Shown: positions 57,645-64,000 of the stretch, piece after piece
How the letters are laid out: each line of letters begins with the position of its first letter
How positions within the stretch are numbered: position 1 is the stretch's first letter
Assembly (NCBI GenBank): GCA_014804645.1
Contig: JAAUZI010000008.1
Coordinates: 124,001-188,000, forward strand
Length of the DNA stretch: 64,000 nucleotides
Source of the DNA: Lachnospiraceae bacterium
GTDB taxonomy: Bacteria; Bacillota; Clostridia; Lachnospirales; Lachnospiraceae
Direction: 5' to 3'
Made by a program: the position numbers and the translations under genes
The notes under the pieces: model-generated
Databases searched by the model: none
The model's input: the letters and a program-made list of their open reading frames with translations, nothing else
Told to the model about the DNA's origin: nothing

Positions 57645-58994
57645 TTATAATCTCTTCAGAAGTTCTTCCCTCTGGGCCTCATAGCCGGGCTTGCCGAGCA
57701 GCGCAAACATGTTCTTTTTGTAGCTCTCCACACCGGGCTGATTGAAAGGATTCACGCCCAGCAGATAGCCGCTGACACCGCAGGCAAACTCAAAGAAATA
57801 GAACAACTCGCCCAGGTAGAACTCATTCACCTCAGGCACATGCACCATGAAGTTGGGCACCTGGCCGTCCGTGTGCGCCAGCACTGTGCCGTTCATGGCG
57901 CTCTTGTTCACAAAGTCCACAGTCTTGCCCGCCAGATAGTTAAGGCCGTCCAGGTCCACAGGCTCCTCACCGATAATGATCTCCTCCCGGGACTTCTCAA
58001 TGTCGATCACAGTCTCAAACATGATCCGGGCGCCGTCCTGAATGAACTGGCCCATAGAGTGCAGATCTGTGGTCAGATCCACGCTGGCAGGCAGCAGCCC
58101 CTTGTGATCCTTGCCCTCGCTCTCGCCGTACAGCTGTTTCCACCACTCGGATACATAGTGTACGCAGGGCTCATAGTTGGCCAGAATCTCCACACTCTTG
58201 CCCTTGCGCAGCAAAATATTTCTCAGCGTCGCATACTGCAGCGCGTCATTGTCCTCAAAAGCGTTCTCCACAGCGCGCTTTCTGCCGCTGGCCGCGCCCT
58301 CCATCAACTTGTCGATATCAGCCCCGCTGACTGCGATTGGCAGCAGACCCACTGCGGTCAGCACAGAGAAACGTCCGCCCACATCATCAGGCACCACAAA
58401 GGTCTCATAGCCCTCCTCGTCCGCCACATGTTTCAGCGCGCCCCTCTCCTTATCGGTGGTGGCGTAGATTCTCTTAGCCGCCTCCTGCTTGCCATACTTT
58501 TTCTCCAGCAGTTCCTTGAACACACGGAAAGCAATAGCAGGCTCCGTGGTAGTGCCGGACTTGGAGATCATGTTGATGGAGAAATCCCTGTCGCCCACCA
58601 CATCCATCAGATGCTTTAAGTAGGTGGAGCTGATGGAATTGCCGCAGAAGTAGATCTCCGGCGCCTTGCGCACATCCTTGTCCAGCACATTGGCAAAGCT
58701 GTGACCCAGAAACTCGATGGCCGCCCTGGCTCCCAGATAGGAACCGCCGATGCCGATCACCAGCAGCACTTCGCTGTCGCTCTGGATTTTAGCGGCTGCC
58801 TTCTTGATTCTCGCGAACTCATCCTTGTCGTAATTCACAGGCAGATCGATCCACCCTAAAAAGTCATTGCCTGCGCCTTCCCTGCCAATCAAAACATCCA
58901 TGGCGGCCAGGGCCTGTCCCTTCATATTCTCAATCTCTTCCTGAGAGATAAATGCCCCTGCTCTGGAATAGTCAAATGTAACACGCTTACTCAT
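57645..58994 (-). CDS. pgi: Glucose-6-phosphate isomerase
   Basis: A 449-residue isomerase of the usual short bacterial length. Signatures: [72 protein letters not shown] and [21 protein letters not shown]. The catalytic Glu and His regions ([31 protein letters not shown]) are intact. It interconverts glucose 6-phosphate and fructose 6-phosphate. A weak terminator-like hairpin (GAGCCTG/CAGGCTC) follows near 57607-57634. Confidence 0.95.
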   Translation of the reverse strand: MSKRVTFDYSRAGAFISQEEIENMKGQALAAMDVLIGREGAGNDFLGWIDLPVNYDKDEFARIKKAAAKIQSDSEVLLVIGIGGSYLGARAAIEFLGHSFANVLDKDVRKAPEIYFCGNSISSTYLKHLMDVVGDRDFSINMISKSGTTTEPAIAFRVFKELLEKKYGKQEAAKRIYATTDKERGALKHVADEEGYETFVVPDDVGGRFSVLTAVGLLPIAVSGADIDKLMEGAASGRKRAVENAFEDNDALQYATLRNILLRKGKSVEILANYEPCVHYVSEWWKQLYGESEGKDHKGLLPASVDLTTDLHSMGQFIQDGARIMFETVIDIEKSREEIIIGEEPVDLDGLNYLAGKTVDFVNKSAMNGTVLAHTDGQVPNFMVHVPEVNEFYLGELFYFFEFACGVSGYLLGVNPFNQPGVESYKKNMFALLGKPGYEAQREELLKRL

Positions 58995-59097
58995 AATCCC
59001 TCTCCTTTTCTATACACATATTCCGGCTTTCACACAGCCGTTTTCCAACTACAGTGTAGCAAAATTGTGTCGATTATTCAAGACTAAATTGGAGATA

Positions 59098-59898
59098 TTA
59101 CGAGGTTAAAAAATCCCGTAGCAGCTGCTCCAGCTCCTGCTGCTGAACGGCGGTAAACTTGCTCTTATATTCTTCCGGGGTATCCTTGTCCGGCTCCCGC
59201 TCCCGTTCCAGAAGGACCTTTATTTCCTCCCCGCTCCGGCCGCCCACGGGAATCACGTCCACTCCTCTTTTGATATCGCGCCTGGTCTGGGCCGTATTCT
59301 GAGCGTTCTGACTGCTCCTGCTCCGTCTCCTGCCTCTGAGGACGTTCTCCTCTCCGAAGAGCATCTCCATGTCCTCCCGGGTCACATCCATGCGGCCGGA
59401 GAGATGATTTTCCAGATAATCTACCAGATTGATTTTCAGTACACGTCTCTTTTCCTTCAAGTCAACAATGGCGGAGATGGAAAAAAACAGATAGAGTCCC
59501 ATCATACTGACAATATAGAAAGGCAGTATCTGTCCCAGCGTGCTGCCTGCGACAATGCGTCTGCAGACTCCCACACCGGAGCTGACCACGGACAGGAGCA
59601 TCAGCTGGCCCGACAGATGCTCCAGCATGTGCGGGGAGACAGGACCCAGACTCATACGGCTGATAAACTTGTCCACAAATATCGGGACGTTGGCTATACC
59701 GTTGTTGAGTTGATAGCAGTTGGCAAATTTCAACTTGCACTGCTTTAACTGCCTGCTGCGGGTGCTGGCCATATTGTCAGTCTCGCGGATTAAGTGAAGG
59801 TACATCAGCCCCAGGCCCACCCGCATCAGTATACTTGAGACCATGCAGAGCAGCATGACCGCCGAAACCGTTTTTTCCTGTTCAAATATCGAAAACAT
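59098..59898 (-). CDS. Conserved membrane protein of unknown function
   Basis: About 266 residues from the ATG at 59898 (GGG nine bases upstream). Three hydrophobic stretches (about 14-36, 95-115 and 125-150) are followed by a charged cytoplasmic tail rich in Arg, Glu and Gln (from about 175), ending in a helical segment (SKFTAVQQQELEQLLRDFL). I do not recognise the family; it looks like a Lachnospiraceae-specific membrane protein. The tail suggests interaction with a cytoplasmic partner. It is separated from pgi by about 100 bases and from the lipoprotein gene by 176. Confidence 0.5.
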   Translation of the reverse strand: MFSIFEQEKTVSAVMLLCMVSSILMRVGLGLMYLHLIRETDNMASTRSRQLKQCKLKFANCYQLNNGIANVPIFVDKFISRMSLGPVSPHMLEHLSGQLMLLSVVSSGVGVCRRIVAGSTLGQILPFYIVSMMGLYLFFSISAIVDLKEKRRVLKINLVDYLENHLSGRMDVTREDMEMLFGEENVLRGRRRSRSSQNAQNTAQTRRDIKRGVDVIPVGGRSGEEIKVLLEREREPDKDTPEEYKSKFTAVQQQELEQLLRDFLTS

Positions 59899-60074
59899 TG
59901 CAATCATCCCTTTCTAAATTGGCGCTCCGCATCTGCCGCCCCGGCAGATACCTTCCACCTACATCATATATCTTACGCACATGACATTGCAATATTTCCC
60001 GACTGTATACTCGCCGATTTTTTCCGGCATGTTCCGCCTGTTTTCCCATGTTGAACCGTCTTTTCGACAAAAAA

Positions 60075-61406
60075 CTAAAACCCTTTTATACCCAGATCCT
60101 CATAATCCGCCTCCAGACAGGTATAGTATCTGTACAGAGAGGTAATCAGGCCCAGCCCCGTATCCGTCAGATAGAAATCAGTCTCATATTCGCTCAACAG
60201 GTCGTCCCCACTTTCCTCCTTCAATTCCTCGATCCAGTCCCCGTCCTCCGGCAGCCATACCCACAGCTTGCGAAAAGCTCCACTGTCAAGCAGATCTCCC
60301 AGCGTATAATCATCTCCTGCCCTATCTCGCCCCAGCACATCTTCCAGCTGCACTACCTCCCCCGTGCGCATATTAAAGGTAATCCCCGTCTCCCATTCAT
60401 TCGGATGATTGGCTAACCGAGACGAATTATACTCATAAATACGCATGGATAGATACCGCTCATCCTCTCTGGTTATCATATAGTAGCGCTCAATATCCGT
60501 ATACATCTCCTCGCCGGGAACCAGCACATTGTCCTCATCTCCCCAGCCATACCCGTAAAAAAAGGCCTCCCGCAGTTTTTCATTGATGGCCTCCTCCATC
60601 TCCTCCTTGCCTGTTTCCAGTTCCACCTGGGGATATCGAATGCTAATATCGACGTCCAGCCTTTCATCCCAGTAAAAATAGGCTTTCGGGATAATCTCAT
60701 AGGCAATTATTTTGTGACTAAAATTCCATAGGTGATCCAGATACAGATCTTTCTCCATCGGTCCATTTTCGGAGTCATACCGGATAGGAGCGGCGATATC
60801 CGCGTCCCGGGCAATCGCAATCTGGCAGACACAGTTATCCTTGACTTCCGTCGCATAGGAGTCACCCCACTCCTTCCATAAAGAGTCCCCGGCAAAAAGC
60901 GGTTCATACTGACTGGAAAACACATACCAGTCCGCCTCCGCATCATAGGTAAACGCCAACTCCTCTCGCCACTGATCGCCTTCTCCCTCCAGCAGGATAT
61001 CACAGATAAAATAATTGCTGTCTGTCTCGTCCCATATACCGACATAGCAGCCATCCACCCAGATTCCCGACGCGCCGCCCTCTATAGGGCCAAAATACGC
61101 CTGATACTCCCCCTCCACATGGTACATGCGAAAGCCCTCTTGAATGTACATCGCCATCTGCTGGTAGGCGCCGGACAACTCCGAAGAGGCCACCTGGGAA
61201 TCCTCCGTTTCCGGCTCTGGCTCTAATGCCTCCTCCTGCTCTGATGACGTTTCCTCTGGCTCCGTTTCCGTCTCTTCCTGCTCTGATACCGTCTCTTCCT
61301 GCTCTGTTTCCGGGCTTTCCGCCGAGTTCTCTCCCTTTCCGCATCCTGCGAGCACCACGCAAAGCACCACGCCCAATAATGCTATGATCTCCTTTGGTAT
61401 TTTCAT
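60075..61406 (-). CDS. Hypothetical lipoprotein with acidic linker
   Basis: A 443-residue lipoprotein. The signal peptide ends VVLAGC (lipidated Cys22), and a 50-residue linker of Glu, Thr, Ser and Pro repeats (ETEQEETVSEQEETETEPEE) follows. The rest (about 80-443) is a folded acidic domain with many aromatic residues and no recognised motif; its second half (AINEKLREAFFYGYG ... MRIYEYNSSR ... ITFNMRTGEVVQLEDVLG) resembles DUF4163/DUF3298-type domains of Firmicutes lipoproteins. It should sit on the outer membrane face. GGAGGCGGG precedes the ATG. Confidence 0.6.
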   Translation of the reverse strand: MKIPKEIIALLGVVLCVVLAGCGKGENSAESPETEQEETVSEQEETETEPEETSSEQEEALEPEPETEDSQVASSELSGAYQQMAMYIQEGFRMYHVEGEYQAYFGPIEGGASGIWVDGCYVGIWDETDSNYFICDILLEGEGDQWREELAFTYDAEADWYVFSSQYEPLFAGDSLWKEWGDSYATEVKDNCVCQIAIARDADIAAPIRYDSENGPMEKDLYLDHLWNFSHKIIAYEIIPKAYFYWDERLDVDISIRYPQVELETGKEEMEEAINEKLREAFFYGYGWGDEDNVLVPGEEMYTDIERYYMITREDERYLSMRIYEYNSSRLANHPNEWETGITFNMRTGEVVQLEDVLGRDRAGDDYTLGDLLDSGAFRKLWVWLPEDGDWIEELKEESGDDLLSEYETDFYLTDTGLGLITSLYRYYTCLEADYEDLGIKGF

Positions 61407-61567
61407 GTCCCGCCTCCCACAGTATTCTTAAGATAAATTTAGCAGACAGCCATATCTTTTGCAATCTCTTTTCGAGTATTTTACTTTGGCAGATTTCAGA
61501 TTGCCTTGAAGTGACAGGAAAAATCTGCTATACTATATTTCAACAAAAGGGAATGGAGGAGATACTT

Positions 61568-61807
61568 ATGACATATCATACAAAGGGAACCTGTTCCAGC
61601 GCCATAGATTTTGAGATTGAAGACGGCATTGTTCAGTCTGTGCAGTTCACCGGCGGGTGCAACGGCAACTTGAAGGGCATATGCGCCCTGGTAAAGGGTA
61701 TGAAGGTGGAGGAGGTTATCGACAAGCTGAAGGGCATTCGATGCGGTTTCAAACCCACCTCCTGCCCGGATCAGCTGGCTCATGCATTGGAGGAAACGCT
61801 GGGATGA
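61568..61807 (+). CDS. TIGR03905-type TSCPD domain protein
   Basis: A 79-residue protein (start ATG at 61568 with GGAGGAG upstream) with TKGTCSSAIDFEIEDGIVQSVQFTGGCNGNLKGICALVKGM and GFKPTSCPDQLAHAL. The C-terminal TSCPDQ gives the family its name. Its four Cys suggest metal binding; the same motif ends some ribonucleotide reductases. No function is proven for stand-alone copies. It overlaps the murG-like gene by ATGA. Confidence 0.88.
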   Translation: MTYHTKGTCSSAIDFEIEDGIVQSVQFTGGCNGNLKGICALVKGMKVEEVIDKLKGIRCGFKPTSCPDQLAHALEETLG

Positions 61808-62871
61808 AAAGAATTGTGTTGACCGGAGGCGGCACGGCCGGTCATGTGACTCCCAATATTGCACTGCTGCCGGCGCTGCGCCAGGCCGGATATGAGATTG
61901 CCTACATGGGGTCTTACGACGGTATTGAGAAAAAATTGATTTCTGATTTCGATATTCCCTATACGGGCATATCCACCGGCAAGCTGCGCCGCTATCTGGA
62001 TATAAAAAACCTTACAGACCCTTTCCGGGTCATAAAAGGCTTTTCCGAAGCCAAGAGATATCTGAAAGAATACCGCCCTGACGTGGTGTTTTCCAAGGGG
62101 GGCTTTGTCAGCGTACCCGTGGTGCGCGCCGCTGCGTCCCTGAAAATTCCCTGCATTATCCATGAGTCCGACATGACGCCCGGCCTGGCTAACAAGCTGT
62201 GCTTTCCCGCAGCAGAAAAAATATGCTGTAATTTTCCCGAGACCATGAATATGCTGCCGGAGGGCAAGGCGGTACTCACCGGCTCCCCTATTCGGGCGGA
62301 ACTGGCTCAGGGCAACAAGATCGCCGGACTGGACATGTGCGGTTTCACTGCCAACATGCCGGTGATTATGGTGATAGGCGGCAGCTTGGGAGCCGCCAAT
62401 GTAAATAAGGCGGTGCGGGACGCTCTGCCCCAACTGCTGACAGATTTCCAAGTGGTACATCTGTGTGGCAAGGACAAGATCGACAATGTGCTGCTGGCTA
62501 CTCCCGGCTACAGACAGTTTGAGTATGTTAAAGCCGAGCTGAAGGATCTGTTTGCCATGGCGGATATTGTCATTTCACGGGCCGGAGCCAACTCAATCTG
62601 CGAATTGCTGGCGCTGAAAAAGCCCAATATTCTGATTCCTCTGCCCGCCGCCAGCAGCAGAGGAGATCAACTGCTCAACGCCGCCTCTTTTGAGGCGCAG
62701 GGTTTCTCCATTGTTATAAACGAGGATGATTTGACCACCGATCTGTTGACAGCCAAAGTGCATGAACTTTTTTCCAATCGGCAGTCTTACCATGATACCA
62801 TGAGCCGCAGCGGACAGATGGATTCCATCCGCACTATTGTGAGGCTGATCGAGGAAGCAGCATCCCGGTAA
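61804..62871 (+). CDS. murG: MurG, lipid II-forming GlcNAc transferase
   Basis: About 355 residues from the ATG at 61804, which overlaps the preceding stop. The G-loops are visible in LTGGGTAGHVTPNIALLPAL and MVIGGSLGAANVNKAV, and the UDP-GlcNAc site is in VISRAGANSICELLALKKPNILIPLPAASSRGDQLLNA. It adds GlcNAc to lipid I on the inner membrane face, the last cytoplasmic step of peptidoglycan precursor synthesis. It lies outside a dcw cluster, unlike the usual murG, so a second paralogue elsewhere is possible. Confidence 0.9.
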   Translation: MKRIVLTGGGTAGHVTPNIALLPALRQAGYEIAYMGSYDGIEKKLISDFDIPYTGISTGKLRRYLDIKNLTDPFRVIKGFSEAKRYLKEYRPDVVFSKGGFVSVPVVRAAASLKIPCIIHESDMTPGLANKLCFPAAEKICCNFPETMNMLPEGKAVLTGSPIRAELAQGNKIAGLDMCGFTANMPVIMVIGGSLGAANVNKAVRDALPQLLTDFQVVHLCGKDKIDNVLLATPGYRQFEYVKAELKDLFAMADIVISRAGANSICELLALKKPNILIPLPAASSRGDQLLNAASFEAQGFSIVINEDDLTTDLLTAKVHELFSNRQSYHDTMSRSGQMDSIRTIVRLIEEAASR

Positions 62872-62877
62872 TACTAT

Positions 62878-62917
62878 AAAAATCCCATGACAGCGCAGGC
62901 TGCCATGGGATTTTTTT
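62878..62917. terminator. Bidirectional terminator after murG
   Basis: AAAAATCCCATG pairs with CATGGGATTTTTTT around a GC-containing loop; it serves both convergent genes. Confidence 0.9.
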
Positions 62918-63731
62918 ATCTCTCTCCGAGGAAAACGCACTGTCCGGGGCCAACCTTCAAAAGCTCCCGGCTATCGTCCTTTCGGAGCCATATGTCAGTG
63001 GCCGTGGGATTCTTCATGGTCAGTCCATCGCCACTGAACTCCTGGCTGCGCACGGCGAGAATGTAATCGCATATCTCTCCGTTGGTGGCATACCAGATAT
63101 CCTCTTTTCCCTCCATCAGTTCGGCGAACTCCTCTATCACGTTCCAGTCATTGTTTCCCGCAAACTCAAAGCTGTGCCCCCACACATACATCAAGGGCAG
63201 CTCCACATAGCCGGGGACGGACAAAAAATTCTGTCCCAATTCCATCAGTCTGCCGTTGTGGTGACAAGTGGGATGCCACGCCATAAAATCCGCCGGCGGG
63301 AAAAACCCGTTGGTGGAATTGACTGTCCGGGAGTACTTGACTCCCAGGCTCCTCAAGATCACAATAATCTCCTCTGAATAGTTCCCAAAGGCATAGGACA
63401 ATCCTTGTACCATGCCGCCTGTGAGCCTTTCCAGCGCACGGCGATCCTCCAGGACCTCATTCACCACCTGATTATGGGTCAGGGTAGGCAGATTGCGGTG
63501 CTGCACCCCGTGAGCCGCCACCTCATGCCCTGCGTACAGCTCCGCCACCTCCTCGGCGGCCACAAAAACAGGGTGATTTCTGTCCGGGGCCAGCTTGCCG
63601 GAATTCAGATGAAATGTTCCCCTCATCCCATGCCGGTTCATAATCTCCACCAGTTTCCTATCGTGAATCTGACCGTCATCATAGCTGAAGGTCAGCGCCT
63701 TGCTTTTTCCTTCCGGATACACAAATCTCAT
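62916..63731 (-). CDS. Polysaccharide deacetylase family protein
   Basis: About 271 residues from the ATG at 63731 (GGGGG upstream). The NodB-fold motifs are present: ALTFSYDDGQIHDR (motif 1, with Asp-Asp), EVAAHGVQHRNLPTLT (motif 2, His-x-x-x-His as HGVQH) and FAYFGNYSEE-like segment (here SYAFGNYSEEIIVIL). The C-terminal part adds a beta-rich portion (SFEFAGNNDW ... PTATDIWLRKDDSRELLKVGPGQCVFL). No signal peptide is visible, so a cytoplasmic oligosaccharide or small-molecule substrate is possible. It sits beside a GH130 gene on the same strand. Confidence 0.82.
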   Translation of the reverse strand: MRFVYPEGKSKALTFSYDDGQIHDRKLVEIMNRHGMRGTFHLNSGKLAPDRNHPVFVAAEEVAELYAGHEVAAHGVQHRNLPTLTHNQVVNEVLEDRRALERLTGGMVQGLSYAFGNYSEEIIVILRSLGVKYSRTVNSTNGFFPPADFMAWHPTCHHNGRLMELGQNFLSVPGYVELPLMYVWGHSFEFAGNNDWNVIEEFAELMEGKEDIWYATNGEICDYILAVRSQEFSGDGLTMKNPTATDIWLRKDDSRELLKVGPGQCVFLGER

Positions 63732-63744
63732 ATTTATACCCCCT

Positions 63745-63760
63745 GTGCGCTTTAGCGCAC
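63745..63760. repeat. Intergenic palindrome GTGCGCT-AGCGCAC, copy 2
   Basis: GTGCGCTTTAGCGCAC directly upstream of the deacetylase ribosome site; one base differs from the copy at 39099-39114. Confidence 0.55.
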
Positions 63761-63786
63761 ATACCAATCAATATTTGAAACAAGTG

Positions 63787-63820
63787 GAAAAAGCGGGAAA
63801 CAAATCCTCTGTCTCCCGCT
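63787..63820 (-). terminator. Terminator of the GH130 gene
   Basis: On the reverse strand AGCGGGA pairs with TCCCGCT around a 20-base loop and TTTTTCC follows. It lies 11 bases after the stop. Confidence 0.65.
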
Positions 63821-63831
63821 CCACTATCTTG

Positions 63832-64000
63832 TTATCTCTTGCCGATCTCGGTATCCTCCTGCGTCACAACGCTGTGTTCCTTGATATATGCCACAATCTC
63901 GTCGAAATAGCAGAAAGCCAGTCCCACATAGCTGTCAGCACAGCCATAGTAGAGGGCAATCTTTCCGCTCTCGGGATCATGAATGGTAGCACAGGGGAAA
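63832..64000 (-). CDS. GH130 phosphorylase, C-terminus (partial)
   Basis: The last 55 residues of a protein whose start lies beyond the window. FPCATIHDPESGKIALYYGCADSYVGLAFCYFDEIVAYI is the characteristic end of family 130 beta-mannoside phosphorylases (five-bladed propeller, YYG.AD..VGLA). Such enzymes phosphorolyse mannosyl-glucose or mannooligosaccharides in the cytoplasm. The specific substrate cannot be read from this piece. The stop is TAA at 63832. Confidence 0.75.
   Translation of the reverse strand, partial: FPCATIHDPESGKIALYYGCADSYVGLAFCYFDEIVAYIKEHSVVTQEDTEIGKR

Overview
The window looks like chromosomal DNA from a gut-type Lachnospiraceae (Clostridia, Firmicutes). The reasons are strong AGGAGG-like ribosome binding sites, TTGACA/TATAAT promoters, an archaeal-type aspartyl-tRNA synthetase, a TlpA/CD1871A/NapH-like triplet, a reverse-type rubrerythrin with PerR, MecA, DUF285 lipoprotein repeats, and a carbohydrate locus built on glycoside phosphorylases. 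No species can be named from sequence alone. Family names below come from reading motifs by eye; no database was searched.

Layout. 1-3.2 kb: the end of a response regulator, then a promoter followed by fused remnants of a sugar permease and a LacI regulator, running by ATGA overlap into a GH35 beta-galactosidase. 3.2-5.1 kb: an archaeal-type AspRS with a long leader that encodes a peptide with three consecutive Asp codons, a terminator hairpin and a second small ORF. 5-8 kb: an Rpn-type nuclease and a redox operon (TlpA lipoprotein, CD1871A peptide, ferredoxin-type membrane protein). 7.8-15.5 kb: tandem PII-like protein with a DUF1538 membrane protein, GH25 lysozyme, tRNA-Lys, phosphoesterase, a cytoplasmic BMP-type binding protein with a ParB-like N-terminus, and a Fur-type regulator with a metal exporter preceded by a Fur-like box.

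15.6-26.2 kb is a rhamnogalacturonan-I (pectin) utilisation locus. A divergent AraC regulator faces an LplB/LplC/LplA-type importer, which is followed by a GH105 unsaturated rhamnogalacturonyl hydrolase, an SGNH acetylesterase, a GH112 phosphorylase and rhamnose mutarotase. Together they would import short rhamnogalacturonan fragments, remove the unsaturated uronate and acetyl groups, phosphorolyse galactosyl-rhamnose and feed rhamnose onward. 26-32 kb: two half-type ABC exporters beside a GHKL/LytTR two-component pair. 32-42 kb: housekeeping genes (rRNA methyltransferase, tRNA-Pro, MecA, an O-antigen-ligase-like protein, AI-2E family permease, RluA-type synthase, DegV, an OmpR-type two-component system).

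42.0-46.3 kb: PerR and rubrerythrin, the latter invaded at its 3' end by a 3.7 kb AT-rich integrative element. A 75 bp direct repeat of the rubrerythrin gene end flanks a Tn916-like integrase, a small XRE regulator, zinc-ribbon ORFs and a decayed serine recombinase. 46-64 kb: a GRAM-like protein, a P-loop protein, an Lsa-like ABC-F gene with an attenuator leader, AEC transporter, cardiolipin synthase, DUF285 lipoprotein, luxS-pfs, a DUF6709-like protein, GtrA, a D-2-hydroxyacid dehydrogenase, pgi, a lipoprotein, TSCPD-murG, a polysaccharide deacetylase and the end of a GH130 phosphorylase.

The items most worth a second look are the Asp-codon leader of the AspRS gene, the rubrerythrin-targeting mini-element with its arm sites and promoter-embedded operator, the ABC-F attenuator with a three-codon ORF, the long dyad between the pectin operon and its AraC regulator, and the multiply deleted permease/LacI remnant.
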